Shown: positions 33,448 through 42,439 of the stretch, piece by piece
Layout: each line of letters begins with the position of its first letter
How positions within the stretch are numbered: the stretch's first letter is position 1
Assembly (NCBI GenBank): GCA_048265065.1
Contig: JBLXCH010000004.1
Span: forward strand, 1-64,000
DNA length: 64,000 bases
Origin: Motiliproteus sp048265065
GTDB lineage: Bacteria; Pseudomonadota; Gammaproteobacteria; Pseudomonadales; Balneatricaceae
Direction: 5' to 3'
Made by a program: the position numbers and the translations under genes
The notes under the pieces: model-generated
What the model was told of the DNA's origin: nothing
Databases searched by the model: none
What the model saw: only the letters and a program-made list of their open reading frames with translations

Positions 33448-34005
33448 TTACTTCTGAGAAGAGCCAGTGCTTAACAATTTATCTTTCATATCGAGCACTT
33501 TGCCGACGCCAGAACCGAGCCTCATTAATGTCGTTAGACGCTCTTGATCCATGCGTTGTAATTCGCTGCACCAGAACGTTACGTTCTCAAGTAAATCATG
33601 GATTTCTTTCATTTGTTCTTGGGCGTAAGCATCTTGTTCGTTTGATGGCGAATCCATGATTACACCTCTTAATAACGAAAGCGTTGGGTCAACTTCACGC
33701 TTACGACGTTCTTCGAATACTTTAGCGGCCATATCCCAAATAGAACCTGCGGCAGAGAAGTATTCTTTTCTATCACCGGCAAAGTGTTGTACTTGAATTA
33801 GTTGCCAAGATTGAAGCTCTTTTATCGCCATGCTGACATTACCTCGTGATATACAAAGCGCTTCTGCAATATCGACAGCAGGGAGAGGTTTTTCGTTCAT
33901 TACCAGCAGGGCGTAGATTTGCCCAACCGTGCGGTTAAAGCCCCATTTGCTGCCCATCTCGCCAAAGTGACGGACAAAGCTCTCAATCATTGGTGTCATT
34001 GTCAT
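33448..34005 (-). CDS. GbsR/MarR-family transcriptional regulator
   Basis: 185-residue winged-helix regulator of the GbsR group: VRHFGEMGSKWGFNRTVGQIYALL (residues 12-35), then the helix-turn-helix PAVDIAEALCISRGNVSMAIKEL (42-64) and the wing VQHFAGDRKEYFS. The C-terminal part is a helical dimerisation region. It lies 75 bp upstream of cydAB, same direction, which makes control of the oxidase likely. A perfect palindrome 21 bp before its start suggests autoregulation. Confidence 0.88.
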   Translation of the reverse strand: MTMTPMIESFVRHFGEMGSKWGFNRTVGQIYALLVMNEKPLPAVDIAEALCISRGNVSMAIKELQSWQLIQVQHFAGDRKEYFSAAGSIWDMAAKVFEERRKREVDPTLSLLRGVIMDSPSNEQDAYAQEQMKEIHDLLENVTFWCSELQRMDQERLTTLMRLGSGVGKVLDMKDKLLSTGSSQK

Positions 34006-34025
34006 AGGATAATTTTTACTGAATT

Positions 34026-34041
34026 TTCAGAAATTTCTGAA
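34026..34041. promoter_or_regulatory. Perfect 16-bp palindrome before the GbsR-like gene
   Basis: TTCAGAAATTTCTGAA, 21 bp upstream of the start of the regulator. A typical operator size for a MarR/GbsR dimer. No second copy was seen before cydA. Confidence 0.6.
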
Positions 34042-34210
34042 ACTTTAGAAGAAATGTTGCTTTTATGCAAGTACTAAGAAGGTTTAATAAAGGTCGTTGG
34101 GGCAGTACTAGTTATGCGATCGATCGTTGATCGTTCGTCGTTTACTTCACGATACACGGGTTCCGACCTTCGTCTCCTGCGCGGCAAGCAAGAATTAGCT
34201 TTGCTAAGAA

Positions 34211-34411
34211 TTAAGCGCTGGACTTATTAAAGCGTTTCAAGTGACTCGCATACTCAAAACCTGCCGTTTTTAATCGACTCTGCAGGGCTTCCCGATCTAG
34301 GTCCATGCCGAGACAGAGATCGTCTAGGTCAGCGAAGTCATTGCGCAGTTTCATGTTGACGATACTGAAAAGTAGATTGATATCCATGGTTTCCATGTTG
34401 TTTATACTCAT
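34211..34411 (-). CDS. DUF4250 domain protein
   Basis: 66-residue protein with the DUF4250 pattern DINLLFSIVNMKLRNDFADLD, then LCLGMDLDREALQSRLKTAGFEY. No membrane helix. The start ATG at 34411 overlaps the DUF2061 stop (ATGA) and has AGGAGG nine bases upstream within the DUF2061 coding end, so the two genes are translationally coupled. Function unknown. Confidence 0.85.
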   Translation of the reverse strand: MSINNMETMDINLLFSIVNMKLRNDFADLDDLCLGMDLDREALQSRLKTAGFEYASHLKRFNKSSA

Positions 34412-34611
34412 GCCGTAACGCCTCCTTCGATCTGTTTTGTGCGGTTTTCAAAGCCCTTCCATACTTTCTCATGAAAGTAGAAAGCGACTGTATTTATCGC
34501 GGGTTCAATTAGCGCTACGGTACCACCAATAATTAAGCTTCCGGTTAAAACGTAGGCCACAGTGAAGGCTACGGAAAAGTGCATAATGGCAAAGGTAATA
34601 GTTTTGGTCAT
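34408..34611 (-). CDS. DUF2061 small membrane protein
   Basis: 67-residue protein matching DUF2061: two hydrophobic helices (FAIMHFSVAFTVAYVLTGS, IIGGTVALIEPAINTVAF) then YFHEKVWKGFENR. GAGGAG precedes the ATG. First gene of the pair with DUF4250. A Fur-box-like sequence lies 34 bp upstream, which suggests iron control. Function unknown. Confidence 0.88.
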   Translation of the reverse strand: MTKTITFAIMHFSVAFTVAYVLTGSLIIGGTVALIEPAINTVAFYFHEKVWKGFENRTKQIEGGVTA

Positions 34612-34644
34612 GATGAACTCCTCGGTAATTTATAGTCTTTAATA

Positions 34645-34666
34645 GATAGTAATGATTCTTATTATC
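34645..34666. promoter_or_regulatory. Fur-box-like inverted repeat before DUF2061-DUF4250
   Basis: GATAGTAA-N6-TTATTATC, arms matching at 7 of 8 positions. The 19-mer at 34648-34666 agrees with the classical 19-bp Fur consensus at 14 positions by direct comparison. Located 34-55 bp before the DUF2061 start. Confidence 0.5.
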
Positions 34667-34830
34667 TTTTTTAAGTAAAATAAATCACTTGAGCTAATAG
34701 TTTTCTACTATGGGCTAATGGGGGCTTAATCAGAGAAGGGAAAGTGCACGCTATAGCAGCTAAATACATCGTATGCCCCGTGCTGGTAGACGGATAGATA
34801 GTCTTCTTTCGTTAAATATATTTAATTGTG

Positions 34831-34844
34831 TGTTATATATAACA
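34831..34844. promoter_or_regulatory. AT palindrome upstream of the LysR gene
   Basis: TGTTATATATAACA, perfect 14-bp palindrome, 86 bp before the LysR GTG. LysR proteins often bind such sites in their own promoter. Confidence 0.35.
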
Positions 34845-34929
34845 AATTAATCAGAGACGTTTTTAGGCATTTGCTTCCGAACGACTATCATTCATAAAAA
34901 TAATAAACACGCAGAGTGGTATTTGGTCT

Positions 34930-35880
34930 GTGAATATCGACCGTATTGATCTCAATTTACTAGTGTACTTTGATGTTTTGCTGAAGGAACGCAGTGTTAC
35001 GCGCGCAGCAAATCAGTTAGGTATTAGTCAGCCGGCCATGAGTAACGGCCTGCGACGCCTCCGTACATTATTGGAAGACCCGTTGCTGGTGCGAACCAGT
35101 GAAGGGATGACGCCAACGGAGCGAGCTGTGGAGTTACAGCCGCTAGTGCATGACGCTCTGTCTCGGCTAGAAAAAGCCCTGCAGCCGCATTCACCTTTTG
35201 AAGCTTGTGATTCTGATAGTGTCTTCCGCATTGTGGCGAGTGATTACGCAGAATCGACCCTCTTACCTAAAGTACTGCGTGAGCTTCGTACGGTGGCTCC
35301 GCATATCACGTTGGATATCATCACCCCGAGCGACGTTGAGTTTGCCGATGTAGAGCAAGGTAAGGTCGATATGGTTATCAACCGTTTTGACACAATTCCT
35401 CAATCGTTTCACCAAAAAACACTGTGGGTAGATAGTTTCTCTTGTATTCTCAGTGCTGATAATGCGATTAAGGGAGAGTTCAATCTTGAGTCCTATCTAG
35501 CTTCTGATCATGTGTGGGTCAGCAAGACCGGGTGGGGCATTAGCGTTGGTATTAATCCGAAGGATGTGCAGCGGCTGGGTTGGGTCGATGAAGCCTTAAT
35601 TAAAATGGGTAAAAAGCGCCGTATTCGCGTGTTCACACGACATTATCAAACCGCTACGATTATGGCTGAACAGAAAGATTTAATTGTCACCATCCCAACT
35701 CGTGCTGCTCAATTACAGTCCTTAAACCCTAATGTGGTGATCCTTCCCCCGCCTTTTGTGATCCCGCCGATCGAGTTAAAAATGGCGTGGAGCCCTTTGC
35801 TGCAACATAACCCTGGACACCAATGGTTGCGCCGTTTGATTGCTCAGGTTGCGGAAGATAACCAGCGCATCATCGAATAG
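34930..35880 (+). CDS. LysR-family transcriptional regulator
   Basis: 316-residue regulator. The N-terminal helix-turn-helix is clear (RIDLNLLVYFDVLLKERSVT, then AANQLGISQPAMSNGLRRL at residues 25-43); the rest is a substrate-binding co-inducer domain (starting FRIVASDYAE near 98). GTG start at 34930. It belongs to the NodD/NahR-like branch by its start. It lies 243 bp upstream of glcB in the same direction, so glyoxylate-bypass control is possible but unproven. Confidence 0.9.
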   Translation: MNIDRIDLNLLVYFDVLLKERSVTRAANQLGISQPAMSNGLRRLRTLLEDPLLVRTSEGMTPTERAVELQPLVHDALSRLEKALQPHSPFEACDSDSVFRIVASDYAESTLLPKVLRELRTVAPHITLDIITPSDVEFADVEQGKVDMVINRFDTIPQSFHQKTLWVDSFSCILSADNAIKGEFNLESYLASDHVWVSKTGWGISVGINPKDVQRLGWVDEALIKMGKKRRIRVFTRHYQTATIMAEQKDLIVTIPTRAAQLQSLNPNVVILPPPFVIPPIELKMAWSPLLQHNPGHQWLRRLIAQVAEDNQRIIE

Positions 35881-36122
35881 GCTTCTTGTACCACTTAAAG
35901 TTTGTTTTCTAACCTTATGTTTAAAAAGTTATCTACAGCCTTTCACTATTCATTGCCTGAATGGTAGGTATAAGGCTTTTGAATTACCTAAGGCGCTCAG
36001 AGCCACTTACTATACCTCTGTAACTAAGGGGTCTTTAATCTGTAATACGGACTATTGTTTAGCCCCTTCTTAGAAACATGACTCAATAATAATAAGAGTT
36101 ACATAGCATAGAGGGTGGCAAG

Positions 36123-38303
36123 GTGACTGTACTTACTCAAATTGGTGGAATACGCGTTTCCAGTGAGTTGTATGATTTTATTAATGAGGACGTGCTACCA
36201 GGAACGGGTATTGATCAATACTCATTTTGGGTGGGCTTTGCCAAAATAATTACCGATTTCACCCCGCGAAATCAGACGCTTTTAGAGAAACGTCAGCACT
36301 TGCAGGAGCAGATTAACCATTGGCATAAGGCTAACGGTGCAGGCGTTTTCAGCGAATACAAAGCATTCTTAAAAGACATCGGCTATCTAGTTGAGTCGGG
36401 TGATGATTTTCTTGTTGGCACACAACATATTGACCCCGAAGTCGCAATTCAAGCGGGCCCACAGTTGGTGGTTCCCCTGACTAATGCACGTTTTGCGTTG
36501 AATGCAGCGAATGCCCGCTGGGGAAGCCTATATGATGCACTATACGGCAGTGATGCCATTCCTCTTACCGGTGATTACCAACGATCGAAAACCTTTAACC
36601 TTGTCCGAGGTGAGCGAGTTGCTGCGCTAGGTCGACAGTTTTTGGATGAACATTTCCCGCTGGCCACTGGTTCTCATGCGGGAACTACTGGGTATGTCAT
36701 TCGTGATGGGGAACTCAGCGCATTATTTAGTGATGATAATGATAGCGGCTTGCAGGATCCTTCCCAGTTGGTCGGTTTTCAAGGTGAGGCCGAAGCGCCT
36801 ACAGCAGTATTGCTTAAACACAACCACCTGCATGTTGAAGTTCAGTTTGATAAAACCTGCCAAATGGGCAGTAATGATCGAGCTGGGATTAACGATATCG
36901 TGTTGGAAGCTGCATTAACCACCATCATCGATTTGGAAGACTCAATTGCTGCTGTTGATGCTGCGGATAAAGTTTTTGCGTATCGAAACTGGCTTGGTTT
37001 GATGAAAGGCAATTTAGAAGCGACCTTTACCAAAAATGGTAAGTCGCAATCTCGTTCACTTGCTGCAGACCGTCATTACCTTACTGGAAATGGCGAGAAA
37101 ATATCACTTAAAGGACGCTCATTACTATTTATTCGTAATGTCGGATTGCTGATGAAGAACCCTGCGGTTCTGGATGAGGCTGGCGGTGAAGTCTATGAAG
37201 GTATCATGGATGCGGTGATTACCAGTCTGATTGCTATGCATGACCTGAAAGGCCATGGTCGCATTCAAGGGCAGCCTATTCGTAACTCGGAAGCAGGCAG
37301 TATCTATATTGTTAAGCCAAAGCTGCATGGGCCTGAAGAAACCGCGTTCACTTGTGATCTGTTTACTCGTGTTGAGGGGCTTTTAGGCTTGCCGGTTAAT
37401 ACACTTAAAATCGGTATTATGGACGAAGAACGCCGTACGTCGGTAAACCTCCAGCCTTGTATTGCCGCTGCAAAAGACAGAGTCGCCTTTATCAATACCG
37501 GGTTTCTAGATCGTACCGGTGATGAAATTCACACCAGTATGTATGCGGGTGCGTTCGCCACTAAAAATCAACTGAAGTTGATGCCGTGGATCGATGCTTA
37601 TGAAGATCGAAATGTTGATGTTGGCTTGAAATGTGGTCTCCAAGGGAAAGCGCAAATAGGTAAAGGAATGTGGGCTATGCCGGACAACATGGCCGACATG
37701 ATGGCAGCAAAAATAGCTCACCCTCAAGCAGGAGCCAATACCGCCTGGGTGCCTTCACCCACTGCGGCGACCTTACATGCCATGCATTACCACGAGGTTG
37801 ATGTTATCAGTGTGCAGCAAGGCTTACTTAATCGCCCGCTAGCCAGTGTCGATACTATATTAGAAATACCTTTACTCGGTGAGCAGCCGCTAACCGATGA
37901 AGAAATTCGTCTTGAATTAGATAACAACTGCCAAGGTATTTTGGGCTACGTAGTACGTTGGATCGATCAGGGTGTTGGCTGTTCGAAAGTGCCGAATATC
38001 AACGATGTTGGCTTGATGGAAGACCGCGCTACCTTGCGGATTTCTAACCAGCATATAGCCAACTGGTTACTGCATGGCGTTTGCACTGAAGCTCAGGTTG
38101 TCGATAGCTTACAACGTATGGCAGCTGTGGTTGACCAACAAAATGCGGAGGACACAGACTACGTTCCAATGGCGCCAAGTTATCAAGGCCGAGCATTTCA
38201 AGCAGCCAGTGATTTGATTTTTAAAGGCGCAGACCAACCCAATGGCTATACCGAACCGTTACTGCATGGGCACCGTCTAGCCGTTAAAGCAAATAAGTTA
38301 TAG
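36123..38303 (+). CDS. glcB: Malate synthase G
   Basis: 726-residue enzyme that condenses glyoxylate with acetyl-CoA to malate in the cytoplasm. The order of signatures fits MSG: LEDSIAAVDAADKVFAYRNW near residue 275, MHDLKGHGRIQGQPIRNS, KIGIMDEERRTSVNL near 434 and GKGMWAMPDNMADMM near 515-530, the last region before the catalytic Asp. GTG start at 36123 with a GGGTGG ribosome site. No aceA or glycolate oxidase gene is in the window. A strong terminator lies about 215 bp after the stop. Confidence 0.97.
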   Translation: MTVLTQIGGIRVSSELYDFINEDVLPGTGIDQYSFWVGFAKIITDFTPRNQTLLEKRQHLQEQINHWHKANGAGVFSEYKAFLKDIGYLVESGDDFLVGTQHIDPEVAIQAGPQLVVPLTNARFALNAANARWGSLYDALYGSDAIPLTGDYQRSKTFNLVRGERVAALGRQFLDEHFPLATGSHAGTTGYVIRDGELSALFSDDNDSGLQDPSQLVGFQGEAEAPTAVLLKHNHLHVEVQFDKTCQMGSNDRAGINDIVLEAALTTIIDLEDSIAAVDAADKVFAYRNWLGLMKGNLEATFTKNGKSQSRSLAADRHYLTGNGEKISLKGRSLLFIRNVGLLMKNPAVLDEAGGEVYEGIMDAVITSLIAMHDLKGHGRIQGQPIRNSEAGSIYIVKPKLHGPEETAFTCDLFTRVEGLLGLPVNTLKIGIMDEERRTSVNLQPCIAAAKDRVAFINTGFLDRTGDEIHTSMYAGAFATKNQLKLMPWIDAYEDRNVDVGLKCGLQGKAQIGKGMWAMPDNMADMMAAKIAHPQAGANTAWVPSPTAATLHAMHYHEVDVISVQQGLLNRPLASVDTILEIPLLGEQPLTDEEIRLELDNNCQGILGYVVRWIDQGVGCSKVPNINDVGLMEDRATLRISNQHIANWLLHGVCTEAQVVDSLQRMAAVVDQQNAEDTDYVPMAPSYQGRAFQAASDLIFKGADQPNGYTEPLLHGHRLAVKANKL

Positions 38304-38381
38304 CTGGAGCTCAGTTGGGCGATTAGCAATCAAGCGACTAGTCGATAGTCAGACTGAAGTCGTTTGAGTCCAGTTGTTAGC

Positions 38382-38450
38382 AATAGGTAATAGGTAATAG
38401 GTAATAGAAGTAAGAAGTAGCAGTAGAAATAAGTAGCAGTAGAAATAAGC
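38382..38450. repeat. Short tandem repeats (7-bp x3, 16-bp x2)
   Basis: AATAGGT at 38382, 38389 and 38396, then AAGTAGCAGTAGAAAT at 38415 and 38431 with a partial third copy. Same purine/T composition as the 13-bp repeat at 22452. Confidence 0.9.
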
Positions 38451-38516
38451 AGTAAGCGATTAGAAGTTCAGGGCTAGCAGTTGAGCGCCTGCTAAATAGG
38501 CCCGCCTTTTTTACCC

Positions 38517-38554
38517 AAGCCTTTAACCAATATTGGTTAAAGGCTTTTTTTTTT
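38517..38554 (+). terminator. Rho-independent terminator after glcB (30-bp palindrome)
   Basis: Perfect palindrome 38517-38546 with arms AAGCCTTTAACC / GGTTAAAGGCTT around AATATT, followed by ten T. It isolates glcB from the riboswitch operon. Confidence 0.9.
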
Positions 38555-38740
38555 GCTCATTCCTAGTGCGTTAGCATTAGCTGCTGTTTGGCAATGGTGC
38601 GCCTCAAATGGACGTAAGGGGCTTTCTTTAGGATGAATTCTAACCAATCAATTGATTTCCATTGTTTTTTTTAACATGGTACTTTATTTGCTAAATCTTG
38701 TTGTCTGTACCCTTGATTGATAGGACAGCAACAATTTGTA

Positions 38741-38904
38741 AATAGAAAGCTAGGGTTCCGGTCAACGAGTGGTTATTTTGACTCGTTTGATGTCTGGTCC
38801 GAGAGCTTTCGACCTACCCCTTTCAGTGAAAGGCATGGGTTACACGGCGGGATAAAAGCCCGGGAGACTAGCTTGGCCACACAGCCAAGGGTACTCCGTG
38901 TAAC
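38741..38904 (+). promoter_or_regulatory. Guanidine-I (ykkC) riboswitch and expression platform
   Basis: The conserved strings of guanidine-I RNAs occur in order: CTAGGGTTCCGG (38750), CTGGTCCGAGAG (38793), ACACGGCGGGATAAAAGCCC then GGGAGA (38842-38867). A hairpin CTTGGC/GCCAAG follows. GTTACACGG (38839-38847) is perfectly complementary to CCGTGTAAC (38896-38904). There is no T-run before the start of the next gene, so translation control is more likely than termination. It precedes a guanidine uptake and degradation operon, which fits its ligand. Confidence 0.95.
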
Positions 38905-38927
38905 TGAATGTAACTGAGAGGTTCCTC

Positions 38928-39968
38928 ATGAAACGCATATTAGCCTTAGCGCTTGCTCTTTCCTTTAGCTCCCTTTCTCATGCTGGCGACAGTTTTAAAG
39001 TTTGTTGGTCTATTTATGTCGGTTGGATGCCGTGGGCCTATGGTGCCGAACAAGGCATCGTTAAGAAATGGGGCGATAAGTACGGTATCGACATTGAAGT
39101 CGTACAAATCAACGATTACATCGAATCGATCAATCAATATTCTGCAGGCGAATTTGCTGCTTGCACGATGACTAATATGGATGCGTTAACTATTCCTGCG
39201 GCTGGGGGTGTAGATAGTACTGCATTGGTCGTTGGTGATTTTTCCAATGGTAACGATGGCGTTGTTCTTAAAGGTAAAAGCTCGTTGGCAGACATCAAAG
39301 GCCAAAACGTTAACTTGGTGGAGTTGAGTGTTTCCCATTATTTGTTAGCTCGCGGTTTAGAAACTGTTGGTCTGTCTGAGAAAGATCTAACCGTAGTTAA
39401 TACATCCGATGCTGACATGGTAGCCGTTTATGGTACGGATGATGTGACGGCGGTTTCAACGTGGAATCCATTGCTTAGCGAAATCGAGTCAATGCCTAAC
39501 AGCACTAAGGTGTTTGATTCTTCACAAATTCCCGGTGAGATTATCGACTTACTCGTTATTAACACCAAAACCCTCGAAGAAAACCCTGATCTTGGTAAAG
39601 CTCTTGTCGGCGCATGGTATGAGATTATGGGCTTGATGGGTGGTACGGATGAAGCTGCGACTGCTGCGAAAACCTACATGGCGGAAGCCTCAGGCACTGA
39701 TCTTGCTGGTTATGAAGCACAGCTTGCCAGTACAGAAATGTTTTATACCCCAGCAGAAGCATTAGCACTGACTAATAGCAAAGACCTGCTAACCACTATG
39801 GAAAATGTCGCTAAGTTCTCGTTCAAACATGGTTTGTTAGGTGACGGCGCACCGGATGCAGGTTTCATTGGGATTGAAATGCCATCGGGTACTTTCGGTG
39901 ACGTGAGCAATATCAAACTTCGTTTTGATCCGACTTATATGCAGTTAGCTGAAGACGGCGCGCTCTAA
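38928..39968 (+). CDS. ABC transporter substrate-binding protein for guanidine-related compound
   Basis: 346-residue periplasmic protein with a Sec signal peptide (residues 1-19, ending SHA before GDSF) and a NitT/TauT-type solute-binding fold (YVGWMPWAYGAEQGIVKKWG near 30, then CTMTNMDALTIPAAGG). It belongs to the group labelled urea-carboxylase-associated ABC transporter. GAGAGG precedes the ATG at 38928, 24 bp after the riboswitch. Together with the next two genes it should import guanidine or a guanidine compound; the ligand is inferred from riboswitch context. Confidence 0.92.
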   Translation: MKRILALALALSFSSLSHAGDSFKVCWSIYVGWMPWAYGAEQGIVKKWGDKYGIDIEVVQINDYIESINQYSAGEFAACTMTNMDALTIPAAGGVDSTALVVGDFSNGNDGVVLKGKSSLADIKGQNVNLVELSVSHYLLARGLETVGLSEKDLTVVNTSDADMVAVYGTDDVTAVSTWNPLLSEIESMPNSTKVFDSSQIPGEIIDLLVINTKTLEENPDLGKALVGAWYEIMGLMGGTDEAATAAKTYMAEASGTDLAGYEAQLASTEMFYTPAEALALTNSKDLLTTMENVAKFSFKHGLLGDGAPDAGFIGIEMPSGTFGDVSNIKLRFDPTYMQLAEDGAL

Positions 39969-40039
39969 GGTTAATTCAATCAGTAGATTGAGTTGATGCT
40001 CTGCGCATCATTTTCAAACAGACTATAGAGAAGGCGCTG

Positions 40040-40861
40040 ATGACAAAGTTGATCAATCGCGTACCGAGCCGGTCCACCGCGTGGTTTTTAGGATTATTAC
40101 CTTTTGTGCTACTGATCGTTTTATATATGGTCGGTTCCGATGCTCGCCTTGAGGTAAATCCTAACGACAAACTGTTGCCGAGCTTTAGCCAAATTGCGGC
40201 AGGCTGGGAACGTATGGCGCTTATCCCTAGCAAGCGCACCGGTGATTATCCGTTTTGGCAAGATACTGCCAGCAGCTTGAGCCGGTTAGGCATGGGGGTG
40301 CTGATTGCCGCTGTAGTCGGACTGTTGCTCGGCATGGTTACGGGTGCATTGCCACTTTTCTCAGCGTCACTTTCACCGTTGCTCACGGTGGTTTCGTTAA
40401 TTCCCCCATTGGCTGTATTGCCAGTCTTGTTCATCGTCTTCGGTTTAGGTGAGTTATCAAAAGTGATGTTAATTGCGATTGGTATCACGCCTTTTATTGC
40501 CCGTGATATTCAGCGACGGACGGCAGAAATTCCTCCTGAACAGCTCGTTAAAGCACAAACTTTAGGGGCAAACACCTCGCAAATAATGATCCGCGTGTTA
40601 TTGCCGCAGGTTATGCCAAAACTGATTGATGCGGTGCGGCTTTCCCTCGGTGCGGGCTGGCTGTTTTTGATTGCTGCCGAAGCGGTCGCTGCCACGGATG
40701 GTCTGGGTTATCGCATCTTTTTAGTCAGACGTTATATGGCCATGGATGTCATTCTGCCTTATGTGTGCTGGATTACATTGCTGGCTTTTATCATTGATTT
40801 TAGTTTGCGGATCACCAGTAAAAAGCTGTTTCCATGGCATGCGCAAGGAGGTAAAGGATGA
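40040..40861 (+). CDS. ABC transporter permease of the guanidine operon
   Basis: 273-residue inner-membrane permease of the BPD_transp_1 type with about six helices. The loop that contacts the ATPase is visible around EQLVKAQTLGANTSQIMIRVLLP (EAA-like). An N-terminal periplasmic stretch (SDARLEVNPNDKLLPSFSQIAAGW) is typical of this SsuC/TauC subgroup. 71 bp after the binding-protein gene; its stop overlaps the ATPase start (ATGA). Confidence 0.92.
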   Translation: MTKLINRVPSRSTAWFLGLLPFVLLIVLYMVGSDARLEVNPNDKLLPSFSQIAAGWERMALIPSKRTGDYPFWQDTASSLSRLGMGVLIAAVVGLLLGMVTGALPLFSASLSPLLTVVSLIPPLAVLPVLFIVFGLGELSKVMLIAIGITPFIARDIQRRTAEIPPEQLVKAQTLGANTSQIMIRVLLPQVMPKLIDAVRLSLGAGWLFLIAAEAVAATDGLGYRIFLVRRYMAMDVILPYVCWITLLAFIIDFSLRITSKKLFPWHAQGGKG

Positions 40862-41682
40862 ACGAGCTATCACCTTTAAACCAAAACTGCGATTCACCTG
40901 AGCCAATGATTCAAGTGAATAACGTCTGGAAACAATACGGCGATAACGTAATTTTAGAGCGTATGAACCTCACGGTGAATGAGGGTGAGTTCGTCACCTT
41001 AGTGGGTACCTCCGGTTGCGGTAAAAGCACTTTTCTTAACATGCTCTTGGGCACGGTTAACCCGTCCAAAGGCGAGATCCTCTTGGACGGAAAGCCCATA
41101 CCGGATGAACCAGGTCCTGACCGTGGCATCGTGTTTCAGCAGTATTCTGTGTTCCCGCACATGACCGTTCTGGAGAATGTCATGGCAACGCGGGGTTTTG
41201 AACGTAAGGGGCTCACTGGGTACCTCTTCGGCAATGCGAAAAAAACCGCACGAGAAGAAGCAACAGCAATGTTGGATCAAGTGGGGTTAAGTCATGCCTT
41301 GGATAAATTTCCTGATGAACTTTCTGGTGGTATGCGCCAACGCTTAGCGATTGCGCAGGCGCTACTGGGTAAACCGAGAATTTTATTATTGGATGAACCA
41401 TTCGGTGCGCTTGATCCGGGTATTCGTGCAGACATGCACGATCTAGTGTTGACGCTTTGGAAGGAGCACAAACTCACCGTTTTTATGGTCACCCATGACT
41501 TAAAAGAAGGTTTCTATTTGGGCACGCGGCTTTGGGTATTCGACAAGCTACGCCATGACCCACAAGCACCACAACGTTATGGTGCTGGCATTACTTATGA
41601 TCTTTCTGTTGGGCAGATGGATCAATCCATTTATCACGATATTGATGACAGGCTCAGACCCGTTCCGGAGCCGTCTGTTTAA
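40858..41682 (+). CDS. ABC transporter ATP-binding protein of the guanidine operon
   Basis: 274-residue ATPase. Walker A is GTSGCGKST near residue 55, the signature LSGGMRQRLAIAQAL near 154-168, Walker B ILLLDEPFGALDP and the switch His in VTHDLKEG. Start overlaps the permease stop by 4 bp. SsuB/TauB-like length with a C-terminal extension of about 40 residues (QRYGAGITYDLSVGQMDQ) common to urea-carboxylase-linked ATPases. Confidence 0.93.
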   Translation: MNELSPLNQNCDSPEPMIQVNNVWKQYGDNVILERMNLTVNEGEFVTLVGTSGCGKSTFLNMLLGTVNPSKGEILLDGKPIPDEPGPDRGIVFQQYSVFPHMTVLENVMATRGFERKGLTGYLFGNAKKTAREEATAMLDQVGLSHALDKFPDELSGGMRQRLAIAQALLGKPRILLLDEPFGALDPGIRADMHDLVLTLWKEHKLTVFMVTHDLKEGFYLGTRLWVFDKLRHDPQAPQRYGAGITYDLSVGQMDQSIYHDIDDRLRPVPEPSV

Positions 41683-41699
41683 TTTTTATGGAGTCACTT

Positions 41700-42428
41700 A
41701 TGAGTGAGTATATCCGTTCAATCGAGTATACGACTGAGATGAAATCAGGGTCTCATTGGTCGTTTATCGCACGTCGTGGCACAGTTTTACGCCTGACTGA
41801 TGTTGATGGCGGTGCCAATGTAGGGATGTTGTTTTACAACCCGGAGAATTTGTTAGAGCGCTACAACGCGCCGGATACTTTGAAGTGCCAACATACCTTC
41901 AAGCTTACTAAGGGTAACTGTTTGTATTCTGATATGGGGCGTGTGTTCGCTTCTATTGTTGAAGACAGTTTAGGTTGGCACGAGAGTGCAGCGGGTAACT
42001 CTCATGCTTCTCATGTTGAGGCCAAGTGGGGCAAGCGCGATTATCAAAAAGACAGTAATAACTGGAAGCAAAACGGTCATGATTCTTTCCTTGTTGAGCT
42101 TGCAAAGTACGGCCTTGGTGCGGCGGACTTAGCGGCTAATTTAAACCTTTTCAGTAAAGTCTGTGTCGGCGATGACGGCAGTATGTCGTTGGATTCAGGC
42201 GCTAGCAAAAAGGGTGCTCATGTCGTGCTTAGGTTTGAAATGGATACCTTGGTGTTGATGCATACCTGTCCACATCCCTTGGATCAGTCTGAGCATTATC
42301 CCGAAAAAACAATTCAGCTTGAACTTGGTGTTGCAGAAACCGTGAAAGACGATGATTACTGCAAAAATTATCGTCCAGAAAATGGCCGTGGCTTTGCCAA
42401 TAACGCGCTCTACCACATTGGCTTATAG
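41700..42428 (+). CDS. DUF1989 protein UAAP1, probable carboxyguanidine deiminase subunit
   Basis: 242 residues from the ATG at 41700, chosen because GGAG lies six bases upstream; an upstream in-frame ATG at 41688 lacks a ribosome site. DUF1989 (urea amidolyase-associated protein 1): RRGTVLRLTDVDGGANVGMLF near the start, the probable metal site HASHVEAKWG near residue 105, and C-terminal LMHTCPHPLDQS. The paired UAAP proteins were shown elsewhere to form carboxyguanidine deiminase (CgdAB), which turns carboxyguanidine into allophanate. Second deiminase gene follows after 11 bp. Confidence 0.88.
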   Translation: MSEYIRSIEYTTEMKSGSHWSFIARRGTVLRLTDVDGGANVGMLFYNPENLLERYNAPDTLKCQHTFKLTKGNCLYSDMGRVFASIVEDSLGWHESAAGNSHASHVEAKWGKRDYQKDSNNWKQNGHDSFLVELAKYGLGAADLAANLNLFSKVCVGDDGSMSLDSGASKKGAHVVLRFEMDTLVLMHTCPHPLDQSEHYPEKTIQLELGVAETVKDDDYCKNYRPENGRGFANNALYHIGL

Positions 42429-42439
42429 GAGTTTACGTG

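Larger units (their letters stand above)
34612..34929. other. Divergent intergenic region, 318 bp
   Basis: Separates DUF2061 (left) and the LysR gene (right). Contains the Fur-like site near DUF2061 and an AT-rich palindrome nearer the LysR gene; otherwise nothing recognised. Confidence 0.5.
38304..38740. other. Intergenic region between glcB and the guanidine riboswitch, 437 bp
   Basis: Holds two short tandem repeats, the glcB terminator and the promoter of the guanidine operon (TTTGCTAAATCTTG and following AT-rich DNA at about 38690; no confident boxes). Confidence 0.5.

Noticed and set aside
38517..38546. 30-bp palindrome as an operator
   Set aside because: Ten T follow immediately, and it sits after a gene; best explained as terminator.
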